Of a stretch of 38,388 nt of DNA, positions 16,013-24,736 are shown in pieces. The notes beneath the pieces are model-generated. The model made no database searches. It worked only from the letters and a program-made list of their open reading frames with translations, and had not been told where the DNA came from. The DNA lies in contig JAGADO010000100.1 of NCBI GenBank assembly GCA_017613535.1, positions 1 through 38,388 on the forward strand, given 5' to 3'. Position 1 is the stretch's first letter, and every line of letters starts with the position of its first letter. Both the position numbers and the translations under genes were made by a program. Source of the stretch: Clostridia bacterium. Lineage in GTDB: Bacteria; Bacillota; Clostridia; UBA1212; UBA1255.

Positions 16013-17803
16013 ATGAATTACAAAAGCGAAAAACTGCTGAACGGCGAAATTTACGGCTGGATGCTCAAGTGCGCCGCTTGCGAACTGAAATTTCATATTA
16101 AGGATGTTAATGATTTAAATGTTTTTCCCGTTCCGGACGGCGATACGGGGGACAATATGTGGCGTACGATCAACGGCGGTGTCAATGCGCTTGCGACGTG
16201 CAAGACGGAGGACCTTCCGGACGCGGTCGTTACGTCCAGCAAAGGCATGATTTTCAAAGCGAGGGGCAATTCCGGCGTTATCCTTTCTCAGTTCTTTAAA
16301 GGAATCACGCTCGTATTGTCCGGATCCGACAGCGCCGATGCGGCGAAGCTGATCGAAGCACTCAGGAGCGGCGTTAAACACTCGTACGCGGCAGTGTTAA
16401 ACCCTATGGAAGGCACGATATTGACCGTCGCCAGAGAATCAGCGGAATATGCCGCAAAAAACGTAAAAAAAGACGCACCTTTATCCGAACTTTTCGCGAA
16501 ACTTCTCACCGGAATGAAGAATTCGCTCAAACGAACACCCGAACTGCTGCCCGTGCTTAAACAGGCCGGAGTGATAGACAGCGGAGGCGCCGGACTGTAC
16601 TATATTGCCGCCGGCTTTTCCAGAGCGCTGAATGAAGACGTAGAAAAAACAAAGGCGCACTACGGCATTCAAGCGAATCTGGTTGACGGCGAGCCCGACC
16701 AGCACTCTCACGCAGACAACGTAAACGTCGATCTCTTTACGGCCGATGACGTTATGAAATACGGCTACTGCACCGAACTGCTCATCCGCCTCCAGAACTC
16801 CAGGACGGATATCGAATCGTTCGACGATGACGCCGTACGAAGATTCCTCTCCGAAGCAGGAGACTCCGTTGTCTACTTCAGAAGCGAATCGCTCGTAAAA
16901 CTGCATGTTCACACGTTCGATCCGGAACGAGTAATGAGTTATATGCATAATTTCGGAGAATTCCTCAAGATCAAGATCGAAAATATGACGCTCGAGCACA
17001 CTGACAACGATTCTCCCGTGGCGCTTATCGATCTGGCTTCCGATAGGATTGAGCAGTCCGAAGGAAGGCGTCGCGGGTCAGGTTCGGAACTTATGGATGA
17101 GTTCGGGCTCGGTCAGGAGGAGTATCCCGAAAAGAAATTCTTCGGAACGGTAGCCGTTTGCGCCGGCAGCGGATTTGCCGAAACGTTCAAAGCGATGGGG
17201 TGCGACGCGCTCGTTTCAGGAGGCCAGTCGATGAACCCATCCACGCAGGATTTTATTGACGCATTCAAAAACGTAAACGCCGAACATATTATCGTTTTCC
17301 CGAACAATAAAAACATCGTGCTTTCTGCGCGCCAGGCCGCCGATCTGTACACGGACGCAGCCGTGCACGTGGTGGAGACGTCAGACCTCGGTCAGGGCTA
17401 CGTAGGCTTGTCCGCTATCTATCCTGACGAAACAGATATCGACTCTATAATCGCCTCGATCGAAGAAGCTGTATCGTCGTCAAGTTCCGGCGCCGTTTCG
17501 AATGCTGTGAAGAGCGGAAATTTCGACGGTGTGGCCGTTTCGGAAGGGGATTTCATCGGATTCATCGGTAAAAAAATAATCTCGTCCGAGCAGGACGTCG
17601 TAAGCGCGGCAATGCTTTTAACTGACCGTCTCATCGCTTCGTCCGAAAGCGGCAGCATTATCACGTGCTTCACCGGCCGCGACACCGACAGCTTCGAAAA
17701 CAGCATACTCGAGAAGGCAATAGCTGAAAAATATCCCGATACTGAAGTTTTCTTCACATCGGGAGGCCAGGAAGTCTATTCGTACATATTAGTTGCCGAC
17801 TGA
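16013..17803 (+). CDS. fakA: DAK2-domain fatty acid kinase (FakA/YloV-type)
   Basis: ATP-dependent kinase that phosphorylates FakB-bound fatty acids. At 596 residues it is a little longer than most family members (about 550). The N-terminal DAK2 domain (about 1-205) has NVFPVPDGDTGDNMWRTI (Asp residues for Mg-ATP), SSKGMIFKARGNSGVILSQFFKG and NPMEGTILTVARESAEYA. A central domain (about 230-330) and a DegV-like C-terminal domain (about 370-596), with ECVSGGQSMNPST-like and VFPNNKNIVLSA blocks, follow. The spacer around 335-375 is polar and probably accounts for the extra length. A CCGGAGG ribosome site lies 9 bases before the ATG. The gene ends 6 bases from a convergent gene. Confidence 0.93.
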   Translation: MNYKSEKLLNGEIYGWMLKCAACELKFHIKDVNDLNVFPVPDGDTGDNMWRTINGGVNALATCKTEDLPDAVVTSSKGMIFKARGNSGVILSQFFKGITLVLSGSDSADAAKLIEALRSGVKHSYAAVLNPMEGTILTVARESAEYAAKNVKKDAPLSELFAKLLTGMKNSLKRTPELLPVLKQAGVIDSGGAGLYYIAAGFSRALNEDVEKTKAHYGIQANLVDGEPDQHSHADNVNVDLFTADDVMKYGYCTELLIRLQNSRTDIESFDDDAVRRFLSEAGDSVVYFRSESLVKLHVHTFDPERVMSYMHNFGEFLKIKIENMTLEHTDNDSPVALIDLASDRIEQSEGRRRGSGSELMDEFGLGQEEYPEKKFFGTVAVCAGSGFAETFKAMGCDALVSGGQSMNPSTQDFIDAFKNVNAEHIIVFPNNKNIVLSARQAADLYTDAAVHVVETSDLGQGYVGLSAIYPDETDIDSIIASIEEAVSSSSSGAVSNAVKSGNFDGVAVSEGDFIGFIGKKIISSEQDVVSAAMLLTDRLIASSESGSIITCFTGRDTDSFENSILEKAIAEKYPDTEVFFTSGGQEVYSYILVAD

Positions 17804-17809
17804 TCAAAA

Positions 17810-18781
17810 TCAAGCAAGAAACATAATATCAGCGTTTCTAAGATAATTGTCCGAAACAAGACCGTTAAGCTCAAAAGCGATGGCCTGAAGCGTCCCGATC
17901 ATATCACCGGGCTCATCAGGCACGCGCTTCGATATGCCGTATTTATCGCCGCACAGCTCGATCAGCTTCGACGAAACATCGAAAAGGAGGCATGTAAGCG
18001 CTTCTTCGGCAGGATCGCCGCTGTCAAAACTAACGTTTGCCAGACTGTTAAGAGTTTCGGTCAATTCACTTCCGGCGGGCAGGTCGCGTATTCCACGAAG
18101 CAGCCACTTCATATAAGGGCTGAAGCGGTCGTTGACAATATACACGCATTTCGCCGCATCACGCACGAACTCCGCCAAAAACAGTCTTGCAGCGCCGTTT
18201 TCGCCGCGCTTTAACATTCTGGGGACGTTGTACCATCCGCTTTGCGAAAGGCCGAAAAACAGCCCTGCAAGCCTCTTTTTTTTGATATCGTCAGGCATAT
18301 CGGAAAGAACGGCGCGTATCGACGAAAAAAGGCCGTAATTATCTTCAAAAACATACCCGTTAAGCGCTTCGCAGAGGGCAGATTCAGATATCTCAGCCCA
18401 GCCGATCAGATCGGAGGGGACAATGCCTCCCGGAACGTATCGGGAGTAAAATTCATTGATACCGATCACGCCTCTGCGCCTCATACCGCCGTAGGAAGCG
18501 ATCTTATTTCTCGAAAAACCAATAAACTCTGCGGGCAATCCGGCGTATGCGCGCTCCAGAGCAAATACCTGCCTGGAATCCAGCTTGTCCTCAGGATAAA
18601 AAACGCAAAAACCGGGCTCAAAATCATGATCCCGGGATAACTCGTCGTCGAACCCGTAGCACTCAGACCCGGGACCCGCCAGACCGAAACACAAAAAAGG
18701 GAACAGCTCCGGAAATTTTTGCGAAAAAACCGGGCGGCCGCAGGTTTCGAAATATTCTCTTGAAAGCTCAGATCCGTTCAT
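17810..18781 (-). CDS. DUF4037 protein with nucleotidyltransferase-like N-terminus
   Basis: 323 residues, last gene of the pot operon. The motif GPGSECYGFDDELSRDHDFEPG (about 36-57) matches the polymerase-beta-type nucleotidyltransferase pattern GS plus spaced acidic residues; D45/D46 and D51/D53 are candidate metal ligands. The C-terminal two thirds is helical and typical of the DUF4037 group. Target unknown; aminoglycoside- or small-molecule-adenylating activity is possible but untested. I chose the ATG at 18781 (MNGSELSREYF) because GGAGAG lies about 11 bases upstream; a longer open frame to 18892 runs inside the preceding gene. It overlaps the TPR gene by 14 bases, so translation is probably coupled. 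Confidence 0.85.
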   Translation of the reverse strand: MNGSELSREYFETCGRPVFSQKFPELFPFLCFGLAGPGSECYGFDDELSRDHDFEPGFCVFYPEDKLDSRQVFALERAYAGLPAEFIGFSRNKIASYGGMRRRGVIGINEFYSRYVPGGIVPSDLIGWAEISESALCEALNGYVFEDNYGLFSSIRAVLSDMPDDIKKKRLAGLFFGLSQSGWYNVPRMLKRGENGAARLFLAEFVRDAAKCVYIVNDRFSPYMKWLLRGIRDLPAGSELTETLNSLANVSFDSGDPAEEALTCLLFDVSSKLIELCGDKYGISKRVPDEPGDMIGTLQAIAFELNGLVSDNYLRNADIMFLA

Positions 18782-19517
18782 ATTTTTTGTTGATCTCTCC
18801 GGCCTCTTCTGAAAGCTCTTTTTCGTATATGAAATAACCGTAAAATCCGAAAACCGGAGCGCACTTTTCGCACACGAAAGCGTAATATGCATCTCTCGGT
18901 ATAGAGGGGTCGATTATCAGTTCGTATGCTTTTTCGATGCAGCTGTCAATGGCTTCGGAGTTTTCCGCCTCTTCCAGGTCGCAAATATTCAGCCAGGTTA
19001 TTGCCCGGTCAAGTGCCGTTTCGCTGCCGAAAGGTTCCTGTACCGATATTGCCGCATCAAAAGCGCTCCTGGCCTCATCGACCCTGCCCAGCTCCGCCAG
19101 AGCAAGCCCCATGTTGTTGTACAGGCCCCCGTAGCGCACGTCATCCGGCTCCAACTTACGATCGTAAATCGACCTGCACCTCTCATAAAGGGGGAGTGCC
19201 CGCTCCGGTTCGCCGAATGCTTTATAAACGGTAGCCGCGTTTAAACAGGTGGTGGCGAAGAACACGGTATTGCAAAAATCATTGTCCGAACCGTATCCTT
19301 CTATCGCCGCCTGGGCATAGCGCCTTGCAGACTCTTCGCTGCCGCCGCGCCTGTAAAACCCCATAAGCTCATTCAGCACAGTAAGGCGTGCGGCCTTGTC
19401 GCCACACGCCTCAGCCTCGCCGAGCCAGTATTTCAGATGGGCCTCGGCAGCAGAATAATCTTTAGCAGCGAGCAGCCTGTCGAGCCTGCCCAGCACCCTG
19501 TCTATCTCAATCTTCAT
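18768..19517 (-). CDS. Tetratricopeptide repeat protein
   Basis: 249 residues built of TPR-like helix pairs. Clear units include CLNAATVYKAFGEPERALPLYERCRSIYD (about 90-120), NNMGLALAELGRVDEARSAFDAAISVQE (about 130-160) and an N-terminal repeat around DYSAAEAHLKYWLGEAEACGD. No signal peptide or enzyme motif. It overlaps potD by 11 bases upstream and the DUF4037 gene by 14 bases downstream. I have seen TPR and DUF4037 genes side by side in clostridial genomes, so a partner or scaffold for the nucleotidyltransferase-like protein is plausible (inference). There is only a weak ribosome site (AGGT) directly before the ATG, consistent with coupling to potD translation. Confidence 0.85.
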   Translation of the reverse strand: MKIEIDRVLGRLDRLLAAKDYSAAEAHLKYWLGEAEACGDKAARLTVLNELMGFYRRGGSEESARRYAQAAIEGYGSDNDFCNTVFFATTCLNAATVYKAFGEPERALPLYERCRSIYDRKLEPDDVRYGGLYNNMGLALAELGRVDEARSAFDAAISVQEPFGSETALDRAITWLNICDLEEAENSEAIDSCIEKAYELIIDPSIPRDAYYAFVCEKCAPVFGFYGYFIYEKELSEEAGEINKKYERI

Positions 19518-20742
19518 ACCTGAGTTTGTCGCGCTTCTTCTTGCGGATCACAAAGAATATAACAGCACCCAGAGCTGCGACCGCCAGCACGACCAGCAGG
19601 ATCCACCAGAGGTTCGAGGAGGAACTGTCATTGTCGTCAGTAAGACGGAACGTCTCCCATACTCTGTTGTACGTCTCCATCACCGAAGGATCGAGAGCGA
19701 TAAATTCTTTTGTGTTCGTAAGGTCTTCGTCGGAGGGGTTATACACTATGTCGTCTTTATAGCCTTCTCCAAGCTCTTCCATAGCCTCGGTCTGGGGCGT
19801 GGAATAACCGATATATTCAGCGTTCTTTACAGCAATGTCTGTCCTGCACATGAAATTTATGAACAGGTGAGCACCTTCCACATTTTTGGAAGACGTGGGT
19901 ATTACCATACTGTCGATCCATCTGTTTGACCCTTCGTTAGGTATCACGTATCCCAGGTCGTGCTCGCTCTCGCTCATTATCGCGTAGGCATCGCCGGAAT
20001 AATGGACGCACATAGCGTAATTGCCACGGATCATAGGATCCTTTATGTCGTCCATACCGTAGAGGGCCACAAGCTTCTTCTGATCTTCCAGAAGCTTTCC
20101 GGCTGCTTCGATCTTTTCGGGATCCGTGCAGTTGATTTCCTCAAGTCCGTACAGCTTAATGAGGGCGATCGCCATCGTATCGCGAATGGAATCAAGCATA
20201 AGGATATCGCCCTTGTACTTTTCATTCCACAGATCGTCCCAGCTGTCTATAACATCATCGCCGGTCTTCTCTTTGTTGTAAATGATACCGAGGGTGCCCC
20301 ACATATAGGGAACGGTATATTTAGCATCCGGATCGAAGGTCGTTACTTTAAGATTATCCCTGATCTTGTCATAATTGGTGATCTTGCTGTAGTCGATCTC
20401 GATGAGCCTGTTTTCGCTGATCAGTTTTGAGATCATGTAGTCGGACGGGATCAGTACGTCGTAGGGAGTGTTCGTGCTGACCAGCTTCTGATACATCGTT
20501 TCGTTTGTGTCGAACGTATCATATACGACTTTGTACTGCGGATACTCTTTTTCAAACTCTTTGATCGTACCCGGGTCAATATAGTCGCCCCAGTTAAAAA
20601 CGTAGATTTTTTCCTTCGCGGTACATCCGGAAAGTCCGGCTGTGAGTCCCGCGGCAAGGACAAGCGTCAATACAAGGCATACTATCCTGGTGAAATTGAC
20701 GATGCGGCCTGTACGGCCTGAAGATTTTTTGAAAAAGCTCAT
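19507..20742 (-). CDS. potD: Spermidine/putrescine-binding lipoprotein of ABC transporter, with added C-terminal membrane anchor
   Basis: Extracellular polyamine-binding component, 411 residues. The signal peptide ends at lipobox LSGC (C40). The mature domain starts with the PotD hallmark IYVFNWGDYIDPGTIKEFE and contains YDVLIPSDYMISKL, VPYMWGTLGIIYN and GSNRWIDSMVIPTSSKN. Oddity: after the normal end near residue 368, a Ser-rich linker and a hydrophobic helix (WWILLVVLAVAALGAVIFF, about 378-396) followed by RKKKR are added, so the protein may be anchored at both ends. I chose the ATG at 20742, preceded by GAGGAGG at 8 bases; the frame open to 20898 runs inside potC. Substrate could be spermidine, putrescine or a related polyamine. 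Confidence 0.93.
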   Translation of the reverse strand: MSFFKKSSGRTGRIVNFTRIVCLVLTLVLAAGLTAGLSGCTAKEKIYVFNWGDYIDPGTIKEFEKEYPQYKVVYDTFDTNETMYQKLVSTNTPYDVLIPSDYMISKLISENRLIEIDYSKITNYDKIRDNLKVTTFDPDAKYTVPYMWGTLGIIYNKEKTGDDVIDSWDDLWNEKYKGDILMLDSIRDTMAIALIKLYGLEEINCTDPEKIEAAGKLLEDQKKLVALYGMDDIKDPMIRGNYAMCVHYSGDAYAIMSESEHDLGYVIPNEGSNRWIDSMVIPTSSKNVEGAHLFINFMCRTDIAVKNAEYIGYSTPQTEAMEELGEGYKDDIVYNPSDEDLTNTKEFIALDPSVMETYNRVWETFRLTDDNDSSSSNLWWILLVVLAVAALGAVIFFVIRKKKRDKLRYED

Positions 20743-20756
20743 TTTAATTGACCTCC

Positions 20757-21623
20757 TCACGCAACCTGAGTTTTCTTCTTTTTCATTGCCGGCTTGAAAT
20801 TCACGAACAGCAGAATGATAAACACGGCGATGAAGAGCAGCGTTGACAACGCATTTACCGCAAGGGGAATGGTTTTCTTCGTCATCGAGTTTATGCATAC
20901 CGACAGCGTCATGAAATCGGAGCCGGAAGTAAAGTAGCTTATAATGAAATCGTCCAGCGAAAGTGTAAACGCCAGCAGTGCACCGGAAATAACGCCGGGC
21001 AGGATCTCCGGGAAGATAACTTTCCTGAAGGCCAGAGCGGGGGAGGCGCCAAGGTCAAGGGCGGCCTCGTACGTGCTCTTGTTCAGCTGCCTGATCTTCG
21101 GAAGTACGGACATTGTCACGTAAGGCACGTTAAACATTACGTGGGCAATTAGCAGCGTTACGAATCCCAGCGGTATCGAAATAAACACGAAGAACAGCAG
21201 AAGCGATATTCCGGTAACGATATCCGCATTTAGCATCGGTATATTAAGGGTTTTCAGCACGGCGTTCTTTTTGAACGGTGACAATTTAGAAATCACGAAG
21301 GCTGCATACGTTCCGATCAGCGTCGAAATTACGGATGCGATGAGGGCAACGATCAGCGTGTTCCTAAGCGCGTTCAGCAGGTCCGTCTGTTCGCCCAGTT
21401 CTCTATAGTGCACCAGCGAAAAGCCGGAGAAAACTGCACGGGTATTTCCGGAGTTGAACGAGAAAAGGATAAGCACGACGATAGGCGCATACAGGAAGAT
21501 CATCGTAAGTATGACGTAGATCGCTTTTTCAATTTTGCATTTCTCCCTGAAGGCCGATATTATCAGATAGATCAGCGAGAAAAAGAAGGCACATGCTAAA
21601 GTTACGAGTATAACCATTTTCAT
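20757..21623 (-). CDS. potC: Polyamine ABC transporter permease PotC
   Basis: Integral membrane permease of 288 residues with six predicted membrane segments. The cytoplasmic EAA loop reads STYEAALDLGASPALAFRKVIFPEILPG (about 195-222), which contacts the ATPase PotA. N-terminal LYLIISAF and FLYAPIVVLILFSFNSGN are typical of PotC/PotI. It overlaps potB by 4 bases and ends 14 bases before potD. A basic tail (KPAMKKKKTQVA) ends the protein. Confidence 0.95.
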   Translation of the reverse strand: MKMVILVTLACAFFFSLIYLIISAFREKCKIEKAIYVILTMIFLYAPIVVLILFSFNSGNTRAVFSGFSLVHYRELGEQTDLLNALRNTLIVALIASVISTLIGTYAAFVISKLSPFKKNAVLKTLNIPMLNADIVTGISLLLFFVFISIPLGFVTLLIAHVMFNVPYVTMSVLPKIRQLNKSTYEAALDLGASPALAFRKVIFPEILPGVISGALLAFTLSLDDFIISYFTSGSDFMTLSVCINSMTKKTIPLAVNALSTLLFIAVFIILLFVNFKPAMKKKKTQVA

Positions 21624-22465
21624 AACGTCATCCCTCCCGCCGATTCGTCATCTTTATCGATGAGATTGAATATTGACATGCTTATGAACACGATGATCAT
21701 AAGTATGAAGGAAAGCGCGCCTCCGTCCGGGTCAACGCCGTCTGCAGAGGCATTTGAGACGAATTTATATTCTATCAGCTTGCCTATGGTCCATACGTTG
21801 TTGGCCATGAGCTGGGGAATTACGAAGGTGGTCACGCAGGGCACGAAAACCATCGTGATGCCGGATACTATTCCGGGTACCGTAAGCGGAAGAACGACTC
21901 CCTTGAAAACATGATATGAATTTCCGCCAAGATCCTGGGCGGCTTCTATGAGGCTTTTGTCGATCTTCATCATAGACGTGTATATCGGCAGCACCAGGAA
22001 AGGAAGGAAGTTGTATACCATACCTATAATAATTGCCGCCTTAGTGCCCTTCAGCATTGTCCCGCCGAACAGCGCGGAAAGCTTGGTGACGATCCCTTCT
22101 TCGTCGATAAGCGAAAGCATTGCGTACGTTCTGATGATGAAGTTCATCCACATGGGAAGGAGCAGGAGCATAGACAGAAAGCCGCGCATTTTATCGCTGA
22201 GCCTGGAAAGAATGTACGCCAGAGGATAACCGATCAAAAGGCAGATCACAGTCGAAACAAGCGCATACAGCAGCGAGTCTTTGAGAGCTCTGAGGTAGTC
22301 CTGATTAGTGATGACATTCTTCAGATGCTCGAGGGTGAAATGCACACCGTCGGGCCTGAACTCGAATACCGCGTACACCAGTATCATCAGGAGGGGTACG
22401 ATGGTAAACATCAGTATCCAGATGTAAAGCGGTATATTTTTAAGAACTTTAGTTACCTTGGTCAT
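21620..22465 (-). CDS. potB: Polyamine ABC transporter permease PotB
   Basis: Membrane permease of 281 residues, partner of PotC. Six predicted membrane helices are present. The EAA loop reads [32 protein letters not shown] (about 170-201). The N-terminal [23 protein letters not shown] helix matches PotB/PotH proteins. The start ATG lies inside the 3' end of potA (17-base overlap) and the end overlaps potC by 4 bases, so the transporter genes are translationally coupled in order A-B-C-D. Confidence 0.95.
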   Translation of the reverse strand: MTKVTKVLKNIPLYIWILMFTIVPLLMILVYAVFEFRPDGVHFTLEHLKNVITNQDYLRALKDSLLYALVSTVICLLIGYPLAYILSRLSDKMRGFLSMLLLLPMWMNFIIRTYAMLSLIDEEGIVTKLSALFGGTMLKGTKAAIIIGMVYNFLPFLVLPIYTSMMKIDKSLIEAAQDLGGNSYHVFKGVVLPLTVPGIVSGITMVFVPCVTTFVIPQLMANNVWTIGKLIEYKFVSNASADGVDPDGGALSFILMIIVFISMSIFNLIDKDDESAGGMTL

Positions 22466-23879
22466 CGATTTCCACTACCTCCTCCCGTTTGCGGATACGG
22501 ATGGATTCTTCAGGAATGTGAAGGTAAACCGTCTGTCCCACTTTTACTTTATCGTAGGTATGCACCAGGATCGAAAGGTCTTCGCATTTCACGGTGATCT
22601 CGTAATCGTCGCCTTTGTAGCGGAAAGTCTCCACTTCGCCCTTTAAGATGTTGTCGCCGTCCTCCGGCTCCTCCGCAGGCTTTTCGGCGAGAATGTCGAT
22701 GTCCTGGGGAAGGATGTAAACGTTGACCGTCTCCTCATCCTCGAACTCGCTGGCATTGGCGTTGCCGGGTTTGTAGCGGACGTTCACAGGACCGATGTCC
22801 ACCATATTGTCCTCCAGCACCCATCCGGTGAGGATGTTGTAGGGGATCTTCATTATCTGGATGTCGAAGGGCTTGATGTTCATGCCGATCTCGGTGCCCG
22901 GTTCGGTCATTTCGGTGGAGTGGATCTTCCAGCGGAAACCGTCGGTGGAAGTCACGATCATCTCGTAATGTACGCCCTTGAACAGCGTGGACTCTACTGT
23001 GCCCTTAAGCATTCCGTCTTCCGGAGCGACTACCCGGATATCCTCGGGCCTTATAACAACGTCAACATCTTCGTCCTTCTCGAAGCCCTTGTCCGCACAT
23101 TTGAACTGGCGGCCTGCGAACTCGCACAGGTAGTCCTTCAGCATCACGCCGGACAATATATTGCTGTCGCCTATGAAGCGGGCAACGAATGCATTGACCG
23201 GCTCGTTATATATGTCGGTGGGCTTTCCGATCTGCTGGATGACGCCCTGGTTCATGACGACGATGGTGTCTGACATTGTCAGCGCTTCTTCCTGGTCGTG
23301 CGTGACGTAAATGAACGTGATGCCCGTCTTGCGCTGAAGTGCCTTGAGTTCGACCTGCATCTCTTTTCTGAGTTTGAGGTCAAGCGCTCCGAGGGGCTCG
23401 TCGAGGAGCAGCACTTCGGGCTCGTTTACGATCGCGCGGGCAATGGCGATCCTCTGCTGCTGGCCTCCCGAGAGCGAGTCCGGTTTGCGGCGTTCGAAGC
23501 CGGACAATTCGACAAGTTCGAGCGCTGCTTTTACCTTCTTTTTGATCTCCTGCTCAGAGAACTTTTTGATTTTGAGGCCGAAGGCAATATTTTCGTATAT
23601 GTTCATGTTGGGGAAGAGGGAATACTTCTGGAAAACCGTATTCACTTTTCTCTTATAAGGCGGAAGGTCTGTGATGTCCTCGCCGTTGAAGAACACTTTT
23701 CCGGAGTCCGGCTTTTCGAAACCGCTGATTATGCGCAGCGTCGTCGTTTTTCCGCAGCCTGACGGACCCAGGAGAGTGAGAAACTCGTTCTGCCTGATGT
23801 ACAGCGAAAGGTCTTTGATGACTTCATTATCGCCGTAGCTCTTTGTTATGTTGTACAGGTCAATGATGTGATGGGACAT
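22449..23879 (-). CDS. potA: Polyamine ABC transporter ATPase PotA with duplicated TOBE region
   Basis: ATP-hydrolysing subunit energising polyamine uptake. The nucleotide-binding domain (1-235) has Walker [10 protein letters not shown] (38-46), Q-loop VFQKYSLFP, signature LSGGQQQR (136-143), Walker [13 protein letters not shown] (156-167) and the switch His in VTHD. At 476 residues it is about 100 longer than usual. The extra length is a second copy of the regulatory tail: residues about 272-344 (DVVIRPEDI to FDIQIMK) resemble about 384-464 ([10 protein letters not shown] to ESIRIRK), with [17 protein letters not shown] matching [17 protein letters not shown]. The cupin-XRE gene lies 39 bases upstream. 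Confidence 0.94.
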   Translation of the reverse strand: MSHHIIDLYNITKSYGDNEVIKDLSLYIRQNEFLTLLGPSGCGKTTTLRIISGFEKPDSGKVFFNGEDITDLPPYKRKVNTVFQKYSLFPNMNIYENIAFGLKIKKFSEQEIKKKVKAALELVELSGFERRKPDSLSGGQQQRIAIARAIVNEPEVLLLDEPLGALDLKLRKEMQVELKALQRKTGITFIYVTHDQEEALTMSDTIVVMNQGVIQQIGKPTDIYNEPVNAFVARFIGDSNILSGVMLKDYLCEFAGRQFKCADKGFEKDEDVDVVIRPEDIRVVAPEDGMLKGTVESTLFKGVHYEMIVTSTDGFRWKIHSTEMTEPGTEIGMNIKPFDIQIMKIPYNILTGWVLEDNMVDIGPVNVRYKPGNANASEFEDEETVNVYILPQDIDILAEKPAEEPEDGDNILKGEVETFRYKGDDYEITVKCEDLSILVHTYDKVKVGQTVYLHIPEESIRIRKREEVVEIDDQGN

Positions 23880-23918
23880 ATATTTTCCTCCTGTCGCCTT
23901 ATATGTAAAAGCGCTTTT

Positions 23919-24467
23919 TTAAAAACTTGGCGGTGCCGAGATCCACAGCACCCTGGCCGGTTTTCCCGACCTGTTTTCAAGGTAGTGTTCTTTATCCGGG
24001 GAGTAGTAGAAGCATTCGTCCTTTTTAGCTTTCACGCATTTGTCTCCGATGTGGACAAGCACCGTTCCCGACAGCACGTATCCGAATTCTTCTCCGCTGT
24101 GCGGGTCGTCTTCGGGCGATCTTCCTCCGGGGGCAAGCTCGAGTATTATCGGTTCCATGTTGTTTTTCTGGCTGTTCGGCACGATCCACGTTATGCGGTG
24201 TCCTTCTTCCTGCGCGTCTTTTTCGAAATAATCGTCTTTTGTGAAAACGATCTTTTCCTCAGGTTTTACACTGAAAAACGACTGCACGTCCGTGCCTAAA
24301 CATTCGAGAATATCGACAAGCGTGGCAATAGAAGGTGACGTCTGGTCGCGTTCGAGCTGTGAGATAAAACCTTTTGAAAGCTCGCATCTGTCTGCAAGTT
24401 CTTCCTGCGTGAGCCCGTTGGTTATGCGAAGTTCCTTTATCCTTTTACCCAAAGCAAGAGCGTTCAT
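23919..24467 (-). CDS. Cupin-domain XRE regulator of the pot operon (PuuR-like)
   Basis: 182-residue regulator. The HTH domain covers about 1-62 (KRIKELRITNGLTQEELADRCELSKGFISQLERDQTSPS). A linker leads to a cupin domain (about 105-180) with PHSGEEFGYVLSGTVLVHIGDKCVKAKKDECFYYSPDKEHYLEN. This layout matches PuuR and related proteins that sense polyamines or similar ligands. The ATG at 24467 has an AAGGTGGG ribosome site about 6-12 bases upstream; the frame open to 24602 crosses the promoter, so it is not used. Being first gene of the potABCD operon with an operator directly in front argues for autoregulated control of polyamine uptake. Confidence 0.9.
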   Translation of the reverse strand: MNALALGKRIKELRITNGLTQEELADRCELSKGFISQLERDQTSPSIATLVDILECLGTDVQSFFSVKPEEKIVFTKDDYFEKDAQEEGHRITWIVPNSQKNNMEPIILELAPGGRSPEDDPHSGEEFGYVLSGTVLVHIGDKCVKAKKDECFYYSPDKEHYLENRSGKPARVLWISAPPSF

Positions 24468-24486
24468 GTTCGTCCCACCTTCTAAG

Positions 24487-24514
24487 TAAACTAAAAGTTT
24501 AGAATTGCTAAACT
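24487..24514 (-). promoter_or_regulatory. Three-half-site operator in the cupin-XRE/pot leader
   Basis: AGTTTAG (24496-24502), 5 bases and CTAAACT (24508-24514) form a perfect 7-base inverted repeat. The AGTTTA half also pairs with TAAACT (24487-24492) across 3 bases. The three half-sites sit right after the predicted transcription start (about 24517), where a bound repressor would block the operon. The most likely ligand is the cupin-XRE protein encoded next. Confidence 0.65.
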
Positions 24515-24523
24515 CCGGAGCGT

Positions 24524-24551
24524 ATTGTATCACAACCTGCGAGGATGTCAA
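24524..24551 (-). promoter_or_regulatory. Promoter of the cupin-XRE/potABCD operon
   Basis: On the minus strand TTGACA (24546-24551), 16 bases and TACAAT (24524-24529), with TGA directly before the -10 making an extended element. It is divergent from the GH36 promoter; the two -35 boxes are separated by the GGCAAAT repeat tract. Confidence 0.75.
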
Positions 24552-24568
24552 GATATATTTTTTAATAA

Positions 24569-24620
24569 TTGCAAATGGCAAATTGCAAATGGGAAGTGGC
24601 AAGTGGCAAATGGCAAATGG
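24569..24620 (+). repeat. GGCAAAT/GCAAATGG repeat tract between divergent promoters
   Basis: Short direct repeats of GCAAATGG at 24571, 24585, 24606 and 24613, plus variants GGAAGTGG and GCAAGTGG. The last three copies have a 7-base period (GGCAAGT, GGCAAAT, GGCAAAT). The tract ends exactly at the -35 box of the GH36 promoter. Related sequence in opposite orientation occurs at 26974-27003 and 28722-28750. Confidence 0.75.
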
Positions 24621-24650
24621 TTGAATTGCCTGCGTGTTCCTTGCTATAAT
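24621..24650 (+). promoter_or_regulatory. Promoter of the GH36-like gene
   Basis: TTGAAT (24621-24626), an 18-base spacer and TATAAT (24645-24650), preceded by TGC as an extended -10. The start would be near 24657, leaving a leader of about 80 bases. This excludes the in-frame TTG at 24650 as the start codon. Confidence 0.75.
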
Positions 24651-24736
24651 TGGCGCGGATGACAGAACAGGAGGTTCGTCGAGATTCAGAACCCGAAAAG
24701 GCTATATATGGCCGGATAAAAAGCAGGAGGACCGGA

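Noticed and set aside
24650-24736. N-terminal extension of the GH36-like protein
   Set aside because: It would start inside the -10 box; ATG 24737 with AGGAGG is better.
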